Both the position numbers and the translations under genes were made by a program. A model generated the notes under the pieces. It was not told where the DNA came from. It was given only the letters and a program-made list of their open reading frames with translations, and did not search any database. A DNA stretch of 64,000 nucleotides from Gnetum montanum (lineage: Eukaryota; Streptophyta; Gnetopsida; Gnetales; Gnetaceae), in the NCBI GenBank assembly GCA_015680685.1, contig MNCI01022277.1, positions 126,258-190,257 on the forward strand, written 5' to 3'. Position 1 is the first letter of the stretch, and each line of letters begins with the position of its first letter. Positions 21,282 through 33,269 of the stretch are shown here, in pieces.

Positions 21282-22914
21282 ATGGATTGTCAGCGTTTAT
21301 CCGCACCGTTAATCATCGATGGACCATACGGAAAAATCATAAGAGAAATCGACATAAACTCCATTAGCTTAGATACATCAACGGAAGGCACTCTCATAGC
21401 CTCGACACAACAAACACTAGATAACCACAAAGGTATGATAAAATCTCTTGACATAGAAACTGAAAACATCATCGAAGATCTGTTGACCGAAACCCCCATC
21501 GTTATGCCTGATGGTGAAACCAAAATATTAAAATTAAGTACATTACTACAACCTCAACTGGCCAGAAACATAGAAGATGTGCTTCAAAAAAACATGAAAG
21601 CATTTGCTTGGTCTTAAAACCGACATGCCCAGGTTAGACCCTCGAATCGTCCAGCACAACATTATCCTTGATCTGAAATTGAGACCAATAAAATAAAAGG
21701 CACGAAAGGTTAAACCTAAGGTAGCATTGGCAGTTCGTAATGAGATCACCAAACTTTATCAGGCTAGTTTCATTCGGGCTGTCGATTATGCCGATTAGGC
21801 ATCCAACATGGTCATAGTGCCAAAGAAGAACGGAAGGATTTGCTTATGCATTGACTCCCGAGATCTGAACGTTGCAACCATAAAAGATGATTTTTCTCTA
21901 CCCAGCATTGATCAACTTGTTGACTTGACTGATAGACACATCCTATTATCTTTTATGGATGGCTTCTCAGGATACAACTAGATACGCATTAACCCAAAGC
22001 ATTAGCTCCGGACTACCTTTATGACACCATGGGGAACCTTTTGTTATACAATGATGCCTTTCGGTCTCAAGAACGTTGGGGCCACATATCAAAGGGCGAT
22101 GACATTCATTTTTAGCAACTACATGCTACACTTGCTCAATGATTACATGGATGACATTGTGGTTAAATCAAAGACATCAGAACAACATGTACAAGATCTT
22201 GACCTAGTACTGAAGAGTTGTTTAAAATATGAACTGAGACTTAACCCAAAGAAATGTGTCTTCAGAGTCAAGACAAGCAAAATTCTTAGATTCAAAGCCT
22301 CGGAAGAAGGGATACGAGTAGACCCCGAGAAGGTTAAGGCCATAACAAATTTAAAACCACATCACAACCTTACCGAACTTCGAGGTCTACAAGGTAGATT
22401 AGAGTTCATCAAACGTTTCATAGAAAAACTAACAGACAAGTTGAAACCTATGGACCACTTGCAAGGCAAGAATGTTCATTTTGAATGGACTCCACAGTGC
22501 CAAGAAGCATTTGAAAATATTAAAGCAAAACTTGTTCAACTACCCATGATTTATCCACCTCAAAATAATAAACCGTTTTACATCTACCTTGCCACTTCAG
22601 ACTCATCGATCACATCCATGCTTTGCCAGAAACAAGACGATGGAACCGAAGTCCCTATCTACTATTTAAGCCATGCATTAGTAGGCCATGAGAAGAAATA
22701 CAATGAGGTGGAGAGGTCATGTTTAGCCCTGGTATTTTCTCTAAATAAATGGCAACATTACCTCTTCCATAATCAAGTCAACATAATCTGCAAGGATAAT
22801 GTGCTTAGAGCCATCACTGGAAATATTTACGAGACAAGTCGAATAGCCCGTTGGAAAGCCATGATAGCCGAGTTTGACCTACATTACATAGTGCAATCAT
22901 CAGTTAAGGGTTAA
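21282..22914 (+). pseudogene. E2 reverse transcriptase and gypsy RNase H
   Basis: The pol start ATG follows the acceptor (MDCQRLSAPLIIDGPYG). RT motifs in order: SLPSIDQLVD (about 21,897), LLSFMDGFSGYN (21,950), TPWGTFCYTMMPFGLKN (22,024) and catalytic YMDD (22,144-22,155). The connection and gypsy RNase H follow, with FYIYLATSDSSITSML (about 22,575) and RIARWKAMIAEFDLHY (about 22,840). As is typical for Tat elements, this RNase H lacks the usual first Asp context and probably acts only as a tether. Stops at about 21,615 (TAA), 21,694, 21,797, 21,979 and 22,003 mostly fall at Gln or Trp codons. The copy is inactive. Confidence 0.9.
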
Positions 22915-22929
22915 GCCATAGCAAATCAA

Positions 22930-24758
22930 ATGACCACGTTACCAATGCACGATCAAGCAACAATAGAGCCAGAATTCCCTGACGAAAATATAAGTGCAAT
23001 ACCCATCGTACCCGATGACTACGAAGCCATTTTGAACTTTGATGGAGCATCCACCTCTCGAGGGGAAAGTGCTGCTGCTATCATCACCTATCCCTCTGGG
23101 GAGATCAGACCCTTTTCTTATCATTTCAATTTTCACTGTACCAACAACATAGCAAAGTACGAAGGTCTCCTTAGAGGTCTCATGGCAGCACTAGCTTCAG
23201 ACATCACATGGCTTGTGGTCAAAGGAGATTCACAACTAGTTTTGAACCAACTCACAGATGTTTATACATGCAAAGTGTCACATTTACAAGCATACTGTGA
23301 CTTAGCCAAACATCTAATAAAATGATTCGAAAACATAAACGTGCAACATGTATCCAGAAACAATAATACCATCGCAGACGCACTGGCCACCTTAGCGTTA
23401 AACATATCGCCTGACATGTTCCATACATTGCCAAGCTCCATAATCAGTTGTGCGAAACCCATAACCGATATGCTTGATACCTTGTCAATTGCATCTGTTA
23501 GTACAACACACACGATAGAATGGTATGATGACATAAAAGAGTACCTTCTACGTGGTGAAACACCACAACACTTAACAAATGCACAAAAAGACGTGGTACG
23601 AAAAAATTCTAAGCAATATGCACTGGTAGGGGACACCTTGTTTCGTCGATCCTACGAAGGCATATTGCTAACATGCGTTAGTAGCACCGATGCCCAAACA
23701 ATCGTTGAGCAAGTACACGATGGGCTATGCAGAGGACATATAGCACTTAAAGCAATGGCAACGAAAATAAGACACTTAGGCTATTATTGGCCACACATGG
23801 AGTATGACTGTCTCTTCAAGGCTAAAACATGTAGTACCTGTCAAAGACATAGTAATCTAATCCATGTCCCACCAAATGAGTTGCATACAGCACAAATCAC
23901 ATGGCCCTTTCAAAGGTGGGGGTTGGCCCTTATCGAACCAATAACACCCTCATCTTCGGTAGGGCATAGTTTCATCATAACCGCAACAGAATCTTCACGA
24001 AGTGGGTAGAAGCTATTCCACTTCGAAAGACCACATCTAAACACGTATGCAACTTCATTCTTGAGAACATTTTGATCCATTTTGGTATCCCCATAACCAT
24101 CATCACTGACAACGGGCCACAATTTAGCAGTGCTGAAACCAAAACTTTCTGTGAAAGTCTAGGGATCTAAAACTCATTTTCATCCCCTTACTACCCTCAG
24201 AGCAATGGGCAAGCAGAGGCCATCAAAAAAACCATTATTACTATACTTAAAAAGATGCTTACCCAAAGCAAGAAAAGATGGCACGAACAACTGATATACA
24301 CATTGTGGGCCTATCATACTACACATCGGACTTCAACAGGTAAAACACCATATAGTCTTGTTTATGGTTCAGAAGCTGTTTTACCCTTGTAATTACAAGT
24401 ACCATCTTTAAGGATCACACTTTTTGGACTCCTTGATGAAGGGCAAAACAATGACCTGCGCATCATTAACCTAGACTCGGTGGAGGAGGAACGCATACGT
24501 GCACTCGATCAGATTCAATGGTACAAAAAACAACAATGGCAATGCCATCGACATGACATTCATAAGCACCCCATAAAAGAAGGGGACCTTGTACTTAAGG
24601 CCATTCGGGAACACCCGGATAAATTCTCAGTGAACTGGGAAGGGCCCTACTTGGTCACCAAAGCATACAACAACGGAGCACTCAAGTTAGCTAATATGGA
24701 AGGGCATGAGCTTGCAAATCTGACCAATCACTTGTTCTTGAAACCGTTCCACATTTGA
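22930..24758 (+). pseudogene. E2 archaeal-type RNase H and integrase
   Basis: Second RNase H (about 23,030-23,400): LNFDGAST with the first Asp, TNNIAKYEGL where the usual catalytic Glu is Lys, VVKGDSQLV, and NNTIADALATLAL. This domain marks the Tat lineage. Integrase follows: an H2C2 zinc site (HDGLCRGH to CSTCQ, about 23,718-23,840). The first catalytic Asp site reads GLALIEP; it is GLDLIGP in E7. Then come TDNGPQF (about 24,107) and QAEAIKK (about 24,210). The C-terminus ends LTNHLFLKPFHI with no chromodomain. Breaks: TGA about 23,323, a frameshift about 24,000, TAA about 24,168 and TAA about 24,390. Confidence 0.9.
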
Positions 24759-24779
24759 GTACAGGCTCAAGTGCGTGGG

Positions 24780-25105
24780 AGTCTTGGCATCATGACTATA
24801 AACTGATGCCACAGCTCGTCTTGGAATCATGATGGTAAACTGATACCATAGAACAGTCCTAGAATCATGACTATAAACTGATACCACAACTTGTCCTGGA
24901 ATCATGATGGTAAACTGATACCATAGAACAGTCCTAGAATCATGACTTAAAACTGATACCGCAGCTTGTCTTGGCATCATGACTATAAACTGATACCACA
25001 CAGTGTCTACAATGATAATAAACTAGCACCCGTCTCGTACGACAGTAAACTACCACAGTACCACTTGCTAGAGTCCACTAAGACTATAAACTGGCAATTT
25101 CATCT
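24780..25105 (+). repeat. E2 mini-hairpin array 3 (after integrase)
   Basis: Nine units. The first six have AGTC/GACT or CGTC/GATG-type stems with a 10-nt loop (such as CTAGAATCAT) and end in TAAACTGATACC. The last three return to 6-nt loops (AGTC, CACTAA, GACT, then ATAAACTGG). The array is in the 3' untranslated region. Confidence 0.85.
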
Positions 25106-25817
25106 CTGGTCCCTCAATCAGTGGCTGCATTCGAACTTCATCAGAATCGCTGCATTGCTTGCCATCGGCCGATCCTACCGACATTTCTGTCATTTATATA
25201 CAATGCCTAAAATCTCATCTGGTGCCTTTTCTTCATCAGTAGCTGTTTAAGTCTAAGCTTGCTTATGCACTCATGGTTTTCTTGTCTTCTTGGAGTTGTG
25301 TTTACAGGATGACACTCAGAGGTGTTCGTTTAAGAATGCACTTCATCATAAGCAGCAAGGTGAGATGTCTTTTACAGCGCATGTGACAAGACTAAATCAA
25401 ACCATTCACTAGTACATTCCCCATTTCATATCTCGCCTATTCCTCCAAAGAATGCAACGCATCACTACATGGCTTTGGTTTTACCGACAAGTCCTCTTAG
25501 ACATTGACCAAGAGTTTTGTTCTGCCAAAGGACGCACATCTCATGTTTTGATTCCGAGTCTGCTAAACAATGGCTGTTGACAAGGATCAACATGATACAC
25601 ACCAGAGCATCTCCTTTACCATGCACAATCCCTTGGTCAGTTCTCAATCCCCACAATCCCCATGTCTCTATCCAGCTACAAATTTTACTTCCCCAATCCT
25701 AGGTACTACTGAACATGGCACGATGATGTCTAGCCAAGGTGTCAATGGATAACGTTCCTACCAAGCTGCTTGTGGTGTTTTGCACATCTTTGTCGATGCT
25801 TCTCATCTTGTTAACAC
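25106..25817. other. E2 3' untranslated region, unidentified
   Basis: About 700 bp between array 3 and the 3' LTR. No polypurine tract is evident next to the LTR, and no ORF matches a known family. It may contain a rearranged segment of the LTR. Confidence 0.4.
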
Positions 25818-26744
25818 TGTAAAACAAGATTTGGTACAAGGCAGCAATTCACATTAATAGAGCAACCATCAGCATATACGCCCAGCAGACACAACATATG
25901 CACCCAGCGTATACGCCCAACAGACAAAGTATACATTCTCAGCGTATACGCCTAGCGTATACACCCAGCATGTACGTCCTGCATGTCCAGCGTATACACC
26001 TAGCGTATATGCCTAGAGCTGATGCCCACCAGATATGGCATATATGCTCAGTAGAGGTAGCACATTGTACACTTGTAACATTTCATTCTTTTACACCTGG
26101 TCAATGCGCCACGTGTCACCCAACCCGAGTCTAACATCTAAACCTGTATAAAAACCCTAATTTTTCATTAGAACGAGGTTGGCAATTTTTGGGCAAAACA
26201 GAGAGAAAACAGAGACGCTAAAAACTAGAGCAGAGAACCTTGTACACTAGACCTCAACCCTATACGCTGAGCATTCAACATCTACGCTGTGCCTACAGTT
26301 TGAACTAGCACACAGTCATCCCTGCATCCATCGGGGCTATTCGTCCGCCTTGTGTGAAAGCCACAACTGCATTAGACCGATGCATTGTAACTCTCACTTT
26401 GCAATAATATTGCTACATTTTCTTCCTCAAATCTATTATAGTTTTCTATTTATTGTTGCATGTTTGCTACTTACGATCTGGTACGTTTACGCTCCGTTTA
26501 CATCAGTTACACCGTTTACACCTCGTTTTACATCAATTACATTGTTTACACATAACCCAGCGTATAGCACCTCGATGTACGTTTGGGGAAATCCTTGCCT
26601 GATCCGCATGTAGACCACTCAAGGTACTCTACCTTCGTTAATTCCATCTTACCATCAAGCGAAGGTAGGGTCTTCTATATGTGTCCGGTGATCCCCCGGT
26701 TTCTGTTTTCTTCCAGCCGGAGATCGATGATTTCGAACAGTACA
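25818..26744 (+). repeat. E2 3' LTR (927 bp)
   Basis: Same length as 9,614-10,540. It begins TGTAAAAC and ends CAGTACA, a TGTA/TACA inverted terminal pair. Its TATA box (TGTATAAAAACC) is near 26,142. The following bases are CCGCTAGTCCCC, the gag of element A, with no duplication of the left flank. Confidence 0.75.
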
Positions 26745-28409
26745 CCGCTAGTCCCCAAAAACTTTAGGCTAGACCATTTCTGTGACTATCACCAGTTGTG
26801 TGGTCACGACATGAATTAATGTTGGGTGTTGAAAGATGACATTTAACACATGATCAATCAAGGTAAACTGATCTTAGACAACAGTAGTCCGATCCATCTA
26901 GAGAATCAATCCATGCGTGTATACCAAGACCCGCTAAACACAAACAACGCAGGGTACACTATCAATGTAGTGGGTATGGAAGGTGATGGCCAAGCATAGC
27001 CAAAAAAACCTTTTGTGCTATGCATACCTCCTCACTTGTCTCATACAATAAGCCCATCGACATCGACAAGTGTGATTCAGCAACAACCCTTCATCCTCAG
27101 GGTCCCGTCTCCTATCATTGTCCTGCAGCCCACTATTGAAAAAGTTGTGGCCCAGGCTACACCCACACCTAGGGCACCCTTTGTCATTATAGTACCAAAG
27201 CCATCAGTTGCTCCTGCTACGCAGGAGAAACCCTCCAAGTCAACACCCCAATCACAACCTAACAGGAAAGGAGAAGGGTATATGATAGCTGATACAACCA
27301 AGGACCACCATAGGCTGGGGTTTCCCAAGCCTAAGCCCCTCACATCGACACCCTTGGCCCCACCCTGAAAAAAGGACGATGCTACACAAATGCAACCATC
27401 TCCTCCCAACCCAAGAAAATGCAGCCCTCAACCAATAACCATTCCTCCCCAAGAGATTCGTCTCCTGGGATAAATGGAAGAAGAGAAGGGTGATAAACAA
27501 CTAGATCGTGGACGCGATCTCCTTGATGCCTTTACGCAGGTTAAGAAGGCTCTGAAACAAAAAAATACAATGTTGAGCCTCTAAGACTTGCTGATGACAT
27601 CACAAAAGCATCGTGAGGCCATGATTCGCATGTTAATGTCCATACCCGTAGACGAGAGCCTGCCAATAGATGAAGAAGCAATCCACTCCATAATGCTTCC
27701 CCTCGCTGCTAAACAACCTAAGCCTTCCCTACTAACTTTTCATGATGAATCCATTAATTATGACCCAGAGAAGGGTCAAGTGACAACAACACCTATGTTC
27801 ATCACTATCTGGGTCAGTCAATATCGAATCTGGAGAGTACACATAGATGATGGGGTAGCTTCCAATGTCATTCCATACCATATAGTGGATAAACTAGGTT
27901 TGAACAACCAAATCAGTCCCTCGACAACGTCATGTTTAAGGTCATTTAATGGGGCATGAGTGCAAGTCAAAGGAATAGTACGTATTAACTTCGTAGTAGG
28001 GGACCAATTGCCCACAAACGTAGTGTTCATCGTCGTCCAGGAGATGCCTGGTTTCAACTTAATCTTGGGAAGGTCTTGGTTAGCTCAACTAAGGGCAATC
28101 TCATCACCCGTCCATCAGGAGATCTATTTGCCCTACACAGGAGGGGAAGTGATCATCCAGGGCAATAAGATGATCCCTCAGGCTATTAATAACGTAGAAA
28201 TGGAATAGGGTTCAGGAATGAAAATCCCCAAGGATCAATCTCTTGTCCCAATACTTGAACAGATCAAAATAGTGGCGGATGACAGCTTGATCTGGGTTGA
28301 GTTACCTTTTCAGGACGAGGATGGTGGCGTAGAGGAGTGGAGTAATAAGCCTCTTCGTCCATACACGTCACCAAATCTAAAAGCAATTAAAAAGCATCTA
28401 TGGAGCTAG
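26745..28409 (+). pseudogene. Element A gag end and protease (after E2)
   Basis: Gag resumes at the zinc-knuckle region (VPKNFRLDHFCDYHQLCGHD, about 26,753), here with the closing Cys. The linker follows, with KP(F)VLCIPP, QPFILRVPSP and APFVIIVPKP repeats. Then come the SL-stop-DLLMTSQKHREAM block (about 27,575) and the protease with DDG at 27,846-27,854 (VHIDDGVASNVIP) and FNLILGRSWLAQL near 28,060. It ends at TAG 28,407. This copy is less decayed than E1 and gives the pre-mutation state for most E1 stops. Remaining stops include TGA about 27,957 and TAG about 28,206. Confidence 0.85.
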
Positions 28410-28514
28410 TAAACGAACATGTTAGCGCAACACATCATGTTAGTCCATGTTGTTTACTATTACGCAATTTATGCTCTATCTTTTCACATTGTCCTTATTA
28501 CGCTTCTGTCATAC

Positions 28515-28750
28515 ACATCATGGCCCAAAATGGCCTTAAACTAGTTATAGCCCACCATGGCCTAAAATTGGCAAATGTAATTTACCCCTTTACACTTATG
28601 ATGATCCAGATCAAAATGGCCTTAAACTATTTACGGCCAGCCACGCCTAAAAAAAAATTGGCAATTTTGTTATTTTTTGTTTACACTTACAATGGACTGG
28701 CCCGAAATGGCCTTAAACTATTAACAGCCTGCAGTGGCCTAAAACACATA
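28515..28750 (+). repeat. Element A mini-hairpin array 1
   Basis: Colinear with 1,560-1,800. GGCC-stem units with 6-nt loops followed by TTAAACTA or TAAAA, partly eroded (for example GGCCCAAAATGGCC). Confidence 0.8.
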
Positions 28751-28870
28751 ACCTTTCTAATGATACAATTTCTTTCAAAAAAATAATTTTTTTTACAATC
28801 ACATTGATCCAAGAATGCTATTCTTTATTCCTTTTCATTACAACAAGATGTTTAGGCTAATATCGCCATG

Positions 28871-29942
28871 CTACACATCCCCTTTGCTACCATTTCCACC
28901 TGTGTCATCCAACTCCACCTCTGCCTCATGAAAATCATCCTCGTAGGGACCTTCTTCATAGGGTGTCTCTTCGTGGGGGTGGTCCTCTCTGCAGGGCTCT
29001 TCCTCACGGGATTTCGTGCCCTAAGTTTGATCATCTTCATTACACTCCTTCTCATGGAGATCTTCTTCATGAGGACCATCATCTTCATTACACTCCTCCT
29101 CATTGAAGACCCTCCTCGCAGGGACCATCATCTCCATTACGCTCATCCTCATGAGGATCCTCCTCGTTCTGATCCTACGGTTTGACATGACGTGCATGTT
29201 AGCATTGCCATTGATACTACACATAATAAGAATTCAATAGTCCTACAACTTACCTATGATGGTCTTGCATCAGCCATGAAATGAATTTGTTCCAAGCCAA
29301 CCCATAGGTGTTGCATAATCTCTTCATTGGTAAGCTCAGACCAGATGCCATCTCCTAGATCAGTTCCTGCATTAACTTTTCCCTTCTCCACAGGAGCCGA
29401 TTGGGGTGGTTCAGGGAAGAAGGAAGGGACAGTGGTCTCCCTACCAGGGAGGGTTATTTCCCTTTTTGGAGAAGCATGTACTGTCACTTAATCCTAAAAT
29501 TTTTCGTCTGCTCCAGAAGCACCGATGACATCAAGAAATAGTCGAAGGGACCACGCTTCAATGGTAGAATCCCTATAATGTTGGCGATAGGTAGCACATT
29601 CTTGCTTATACACATGCTTATCGTCTTTCTGTTTCTACCCCCATTCTTGGACCATCACGCTAAAATCCTTCTAGTCTTGGTTCTTCTAGGCTAGGAGATT
29701 CATTTGCATCTATTTCTCAATGAATTCATGATTGGCTTGGACATTTTTTCTGACCACCATCCAATAGTGGGTGTAATCAATTACAACTATCCACCAGTTC
29801 TCATAATTGGCCTCTCAAGCTAGCAAAAATTCATTTCAAAACTCTAGGTCCTCAACCCTACCAGTTACGAACGTCTTCTCCTTTTCTGCTTTCTGCAACC
29901 TCTTCCAAAGAGCTTTATTGACGTTCTGGTAGTCCCATAAAG
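28871..29942 (-). pseudogene. Element A antisense gene, 3' part
   Basis: Matches 1,911-2,987 of E1. The last exon (28,871-29,190) encodes an acidic, partly tandem tail with NEDDGPHEEDLHE-like units. The preceding exon carries the GETTVPSFFPEPPQ and LTNEEIMQHLWVGLEQI segment and the coiled-coil part. The similarity to E1 stops abruptly at 29,942, so everything upstream, including the FCP1-like exon and promoter, is missing here. Confidence 0.6.
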
Positions 29943-31490
29943 AGTTTGAAAACCTGGATCTGGTCATGATTTTCTAAATTTTTGAACCTTGATCTGGTCA
30001 AAAATCATCCAAAGAGCTTCATTGACCCTGATCTCACTACCATCCAAAGAGCTTCATTGACCCTGATCTGGTCAAAAATCATGGCCTAAGTGCTTGTTTT
30101 GGTTTGTCTATGATAGTACACGCTGGGCATGTAGGCCAGTGTGTAGGTATGAAAACCCATCATTTGGAGCCCAAAACTTGATTTTCAGGAGCCTGAGAAC
30201 TACTAGGGACCTTTGGGAAGGTTCCAGGGAGTCCAAATCTTCATTTCTGGCTTGTTTTGGTGAGTTTTTGCGGCCCAAAAGTTGCTGCACGCTGAGTTGC
30301 ACACTGGGCGTGCAGGCCTGTGTGCAAAAATTATACTTAGTCAACATGAAGTTTTTTGAGCTTGGAACTTGTAGTTCTTGTTGCCAGATGTTGATGTAGC
30401 CTCCAATGGATCTCGAGGAACTTTTACTTGCTTGATTCAACTCCGTTTGATGTTGTTTGTGAAGTTCGCAAGTTTTGGTCATGCTGGGAAGCATTATGAC
30501 TTAGCTCGATTCTTGTTTGAAAGTGCTGGGACCAAATTTTTATGGTGCTTCATTGGTTGCTCTTTGTTGACACTTGGAGGAATCGACCCGAAAGGCATCG
30601 ACAAAGAAGTAAAAAACATCACAAGAAAACTTGTAGCAAGCATTGTCCTTTGGCACTTGGCCAGATGTCATCGCATTGTGTTCAGAGTTCACAGGTGTAG
30701 GAAAAAAGGTTTTGAGATGGGTAGGTAGGTGTTTGCAACTATGGGATTGGGAATTGATCAAGGAATTGTGCTAATGTGGGAGAGGAGTGTTCATATTATG
30801 CAAACAAGTCATTTTGTTCCTTGTCAATGGCCAATATTTGGCAGACTTGGAACCAAGGAATGAGGAATATGTCCTTTGGAGGAACGAGACTCTTGTATCA
30901 TGTTTGAGAGAACTCATTGTCGCAACCAAAGGCACCCAATGAGGTGATGCATTCTTTGGAGAAATAGGACCCTTGTGGAGTGTCTAAGGGAACCCATTTT
31001 CTGACAGCCAAAACCACACAGTGAGGTGAAACATGATGATTTGAGACACAAGTATTTCTTTTCAAGAAGACTGCCTTCCTGCCTGGGGCTTGTATGGGAA
31101 GTTCCAAAGGTCTTGTGGTTCATTTTTCTCTTTGCTCTTTGATCTTTTTTTTTTGGAAAGATCTTTCTTTTAGTTTTGCACTCATGCTCATGTGTCATGT
31201 TGTGTGTTGCAACTATTTGAGAGTGTCATAGCATGCAACAGTGTGCTCAAAGTTTTGGGGCGTACTGGGTGTATCTGGGAACTGTAACCAGGTAGGAAAG
31301 GGAATGAGATTGTTGGGGGAAATGGAGAATTTATTGGGAACTAAGAATGTATTTTTGAACAGATATTGTAACTTAAGGAAAACAAAATGAGCAGCAATAT
31401 TGTTGTCGGAGCTGATGTGATGAATGATGCAGCAAGCATTGATGAAGGAGTGTCATGAATTACAGTAGTAGATGAATGTGCCAGAGATGA
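29943..31490. other. scrambled junction and unidentified sequence
   Basis: 29,943-30,085 contains two copies of CCAAAGAGCTTCATTGACC and two of TGATCTGGTCAAAAATCAT, as in filler DNA at a repaired break. The rest (30,090-31,490) has no recognisable gene. It contains GTGCAGGCC / CACGCTGGGC words and may be a remnant LTR of the minus-strand element E5; no LTR ends were found. Confidence 0.4.
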
Positions 31491-31494
31491 TCAT

Positions 31495-31790
31495 ACCAGT
31501 TTATAGTCTTAGTGGACTATCGTGGGTTAGTTTTACGTCATAACCCATTGGATGTTGCCAGTTTATGCGGATGAAGCGATGCTAGTTTATAGTCTTGGTG
31601 GACTATGAAGAGGCGAGCTAGTTTATAGTCTTAGCGGACTCCGATAGAAAGAACTATGGTATTTTAATGTCATACCAAATGCTCTATCGTATCAGTTTAC
31701 CATCATGATGCTAGAACGAATCTATGGTGTTAGTTTTGAGTCATAACCCAGGATGAGTCTGTGGTATCAGTTTACCATCATGTTGCCAGG
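31495..31790 (-). repeat. E5 mini-hairpin array 3
   Basis: On the minus strand, units such as AGTC, CACTAA, GACT followed by ATAAACTGG repeat, interspersed with GTAAACTGATACC units like those of E2. They lie just after the integrase stop at 31,813. Confidence 0.8.
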
Positions 31791-31812
31791 ACAAAGACAT
31801 ACCTTAAGATGA

Positions 31813-32982
31813 TCAGACATAGAATGGTTTCAGGTACATGTGATTCGTGGGATTGGCCAATTCATTTCCATCCATGTCTACCAGTTTGAATGCTCCATTA
31901 CTCTACACTTTGGTGACCAAGTAAGGCCCTTCCCAGTTGGCTGAGAACTTGTCTGCATGTTCACGAACCGCCTTAAGTACAAGGTCCTTCTCTTTGATTG
32001 GGCTCTTATGGATGTCATGCTGATGGCATCGTCGTTGTTACTTCTGGTACCACTCAATTTGATCCAGTGTTCATGTGCATTCTTCTTCCACCGAGTCAAG
32101 GTTAATAGTACGCAACTCATTGTTCTAACCTTCATTGAGGAGTCCGAATAGTGTGGTCCTTAAGGATGGTACCTGCAACTCCAAAGGTAAAAAAACTTCT
32201 GAACTATAAACAAGACTATATGGTGTTTTACCTGTGGATGTCTTATGCATTGTTCTATGTTGATGTTTAGGGTTAATCTGGATCTGGATAAATCCCGAGA
32301 AGCCATCCATAAAGGATAACAGTGCATGCCCAGTGGTTGAATCAACTAGTTGATCAATACTAGGTAGAGAGAAGTCATCTTTTATGGTCACTAAGTTGAG
32401 GTCCCGGAAGTCAATGCATAGGTGAATGCTTCCATTCTTCTTTGGGACAATGACTATGTTGGATACCCGGTCAGCGTAGTCAACAGATCAAATGAAACTA
32501 GCTTGATAAAGTTTGGTGATCTCATTGCGAACTGCCAATGCTACCTTAGGTTTAACCTTACATGCCTTTTGTTTCACCGGTCTTAGTTTCGGGTCAAGTA
32601 TGATGTTATGCTAGACTATTTGGGGGTCCAGCCCAGGCATGTCAGTGTACGACCAAGTGAATGCTTTGATGTTACTTTTTAACACTTTTTCTATGTCATT
32701 GGAAAGTCTTGGGTCTAGTAAAGTACTTAATTTTAGTATCTTAACTTCGTTGCTCAGCATAGTGATGGGGGTTTCAATTAATGGATCTTCAGTGATGTTA
32801 TCAACTTCAATATCCAGCAATTTCGTCATGCTCTAAAAGCGTTCTATTGTTTCCTTTGTTGATGCCACGGAGTTTTCGTAAGTCAATGTGTCTAAATCAA
32901 TGGACTTGCTATTCATCTCCCGTTGGATGGGTCCATATGGTCCATTGATGAACAATGGTGCGAATAGTTGCTTACTATCCAT
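31813..32982 (-). pseudogene. E5 pol with internal deletion (RT fused to integrase end)
   Basis: It starts MDSKQLFAPLFINGPYG (ATG at 32,982) with acceptor TTGGCAG at 32,991. RT motifs run as far as SLPSIDQLVD, LSFMDGFSGF and NPKHQHRT. At about 32,240-32,255 the frame passes directly into the integrase C-terminal segment TSTGKTPYSLVYSSE and LPLELQVPSLRTTLFGLL. It ends NHMYLKPFYV (stop at 31,813). YMDD, both RNases H and the integrase core are missing, about 2.4 kb relative to E2. The join is in frame. The product could not be an active polymerase. Stops at TAG sites are also present. Confidence 0.8.
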
Positions 32983-33099
32983 GCTTGCCCCTGCCAAGTC
33001 ACAGGAAGCAACATTAACAAGGGGGGTTTTCTAGTTGTTTTATGATGCTAATTCAAATATTTAAATGTGATCGAAGTATGCTAAAGTTGGTTCATTATC

Positions 33100-33265
33100 T
33101 TGCTTGGCTGCACGATGGTTTAAGGCTGTACTTGGCCAATCGGGGCAGTTTAGGGTCTTACCAGGCCGTTCGTGGTAGTTTAGGGTCTTACTGGGCTGTT
33201 TGTGGTAGTTTAGGACCTTACAAGGCCGTTCACAGTAGTTTATGGTTTCTAGTTGATTATACAAT
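33100..33265 (-). repeat. E5 mini-hairpin array 2
   Basis: On the minus strand, four units with GGCC/AGCC, GGCC/GACC and similar stems, 6-nt loops (AAGTAC, TGGTAA) and TTAAACC or CTAAACTG tails. Located upstream of the E5 pol start, as in E2 and E4. Confidence 0.75.
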
Positions 33266-33269
33266 TTGT

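Noticed and set aside
29943-31490. LTR of E5
   Set aside because: No TG/CA ends, TATA box or second copy could be identified, so it is left unassigned.
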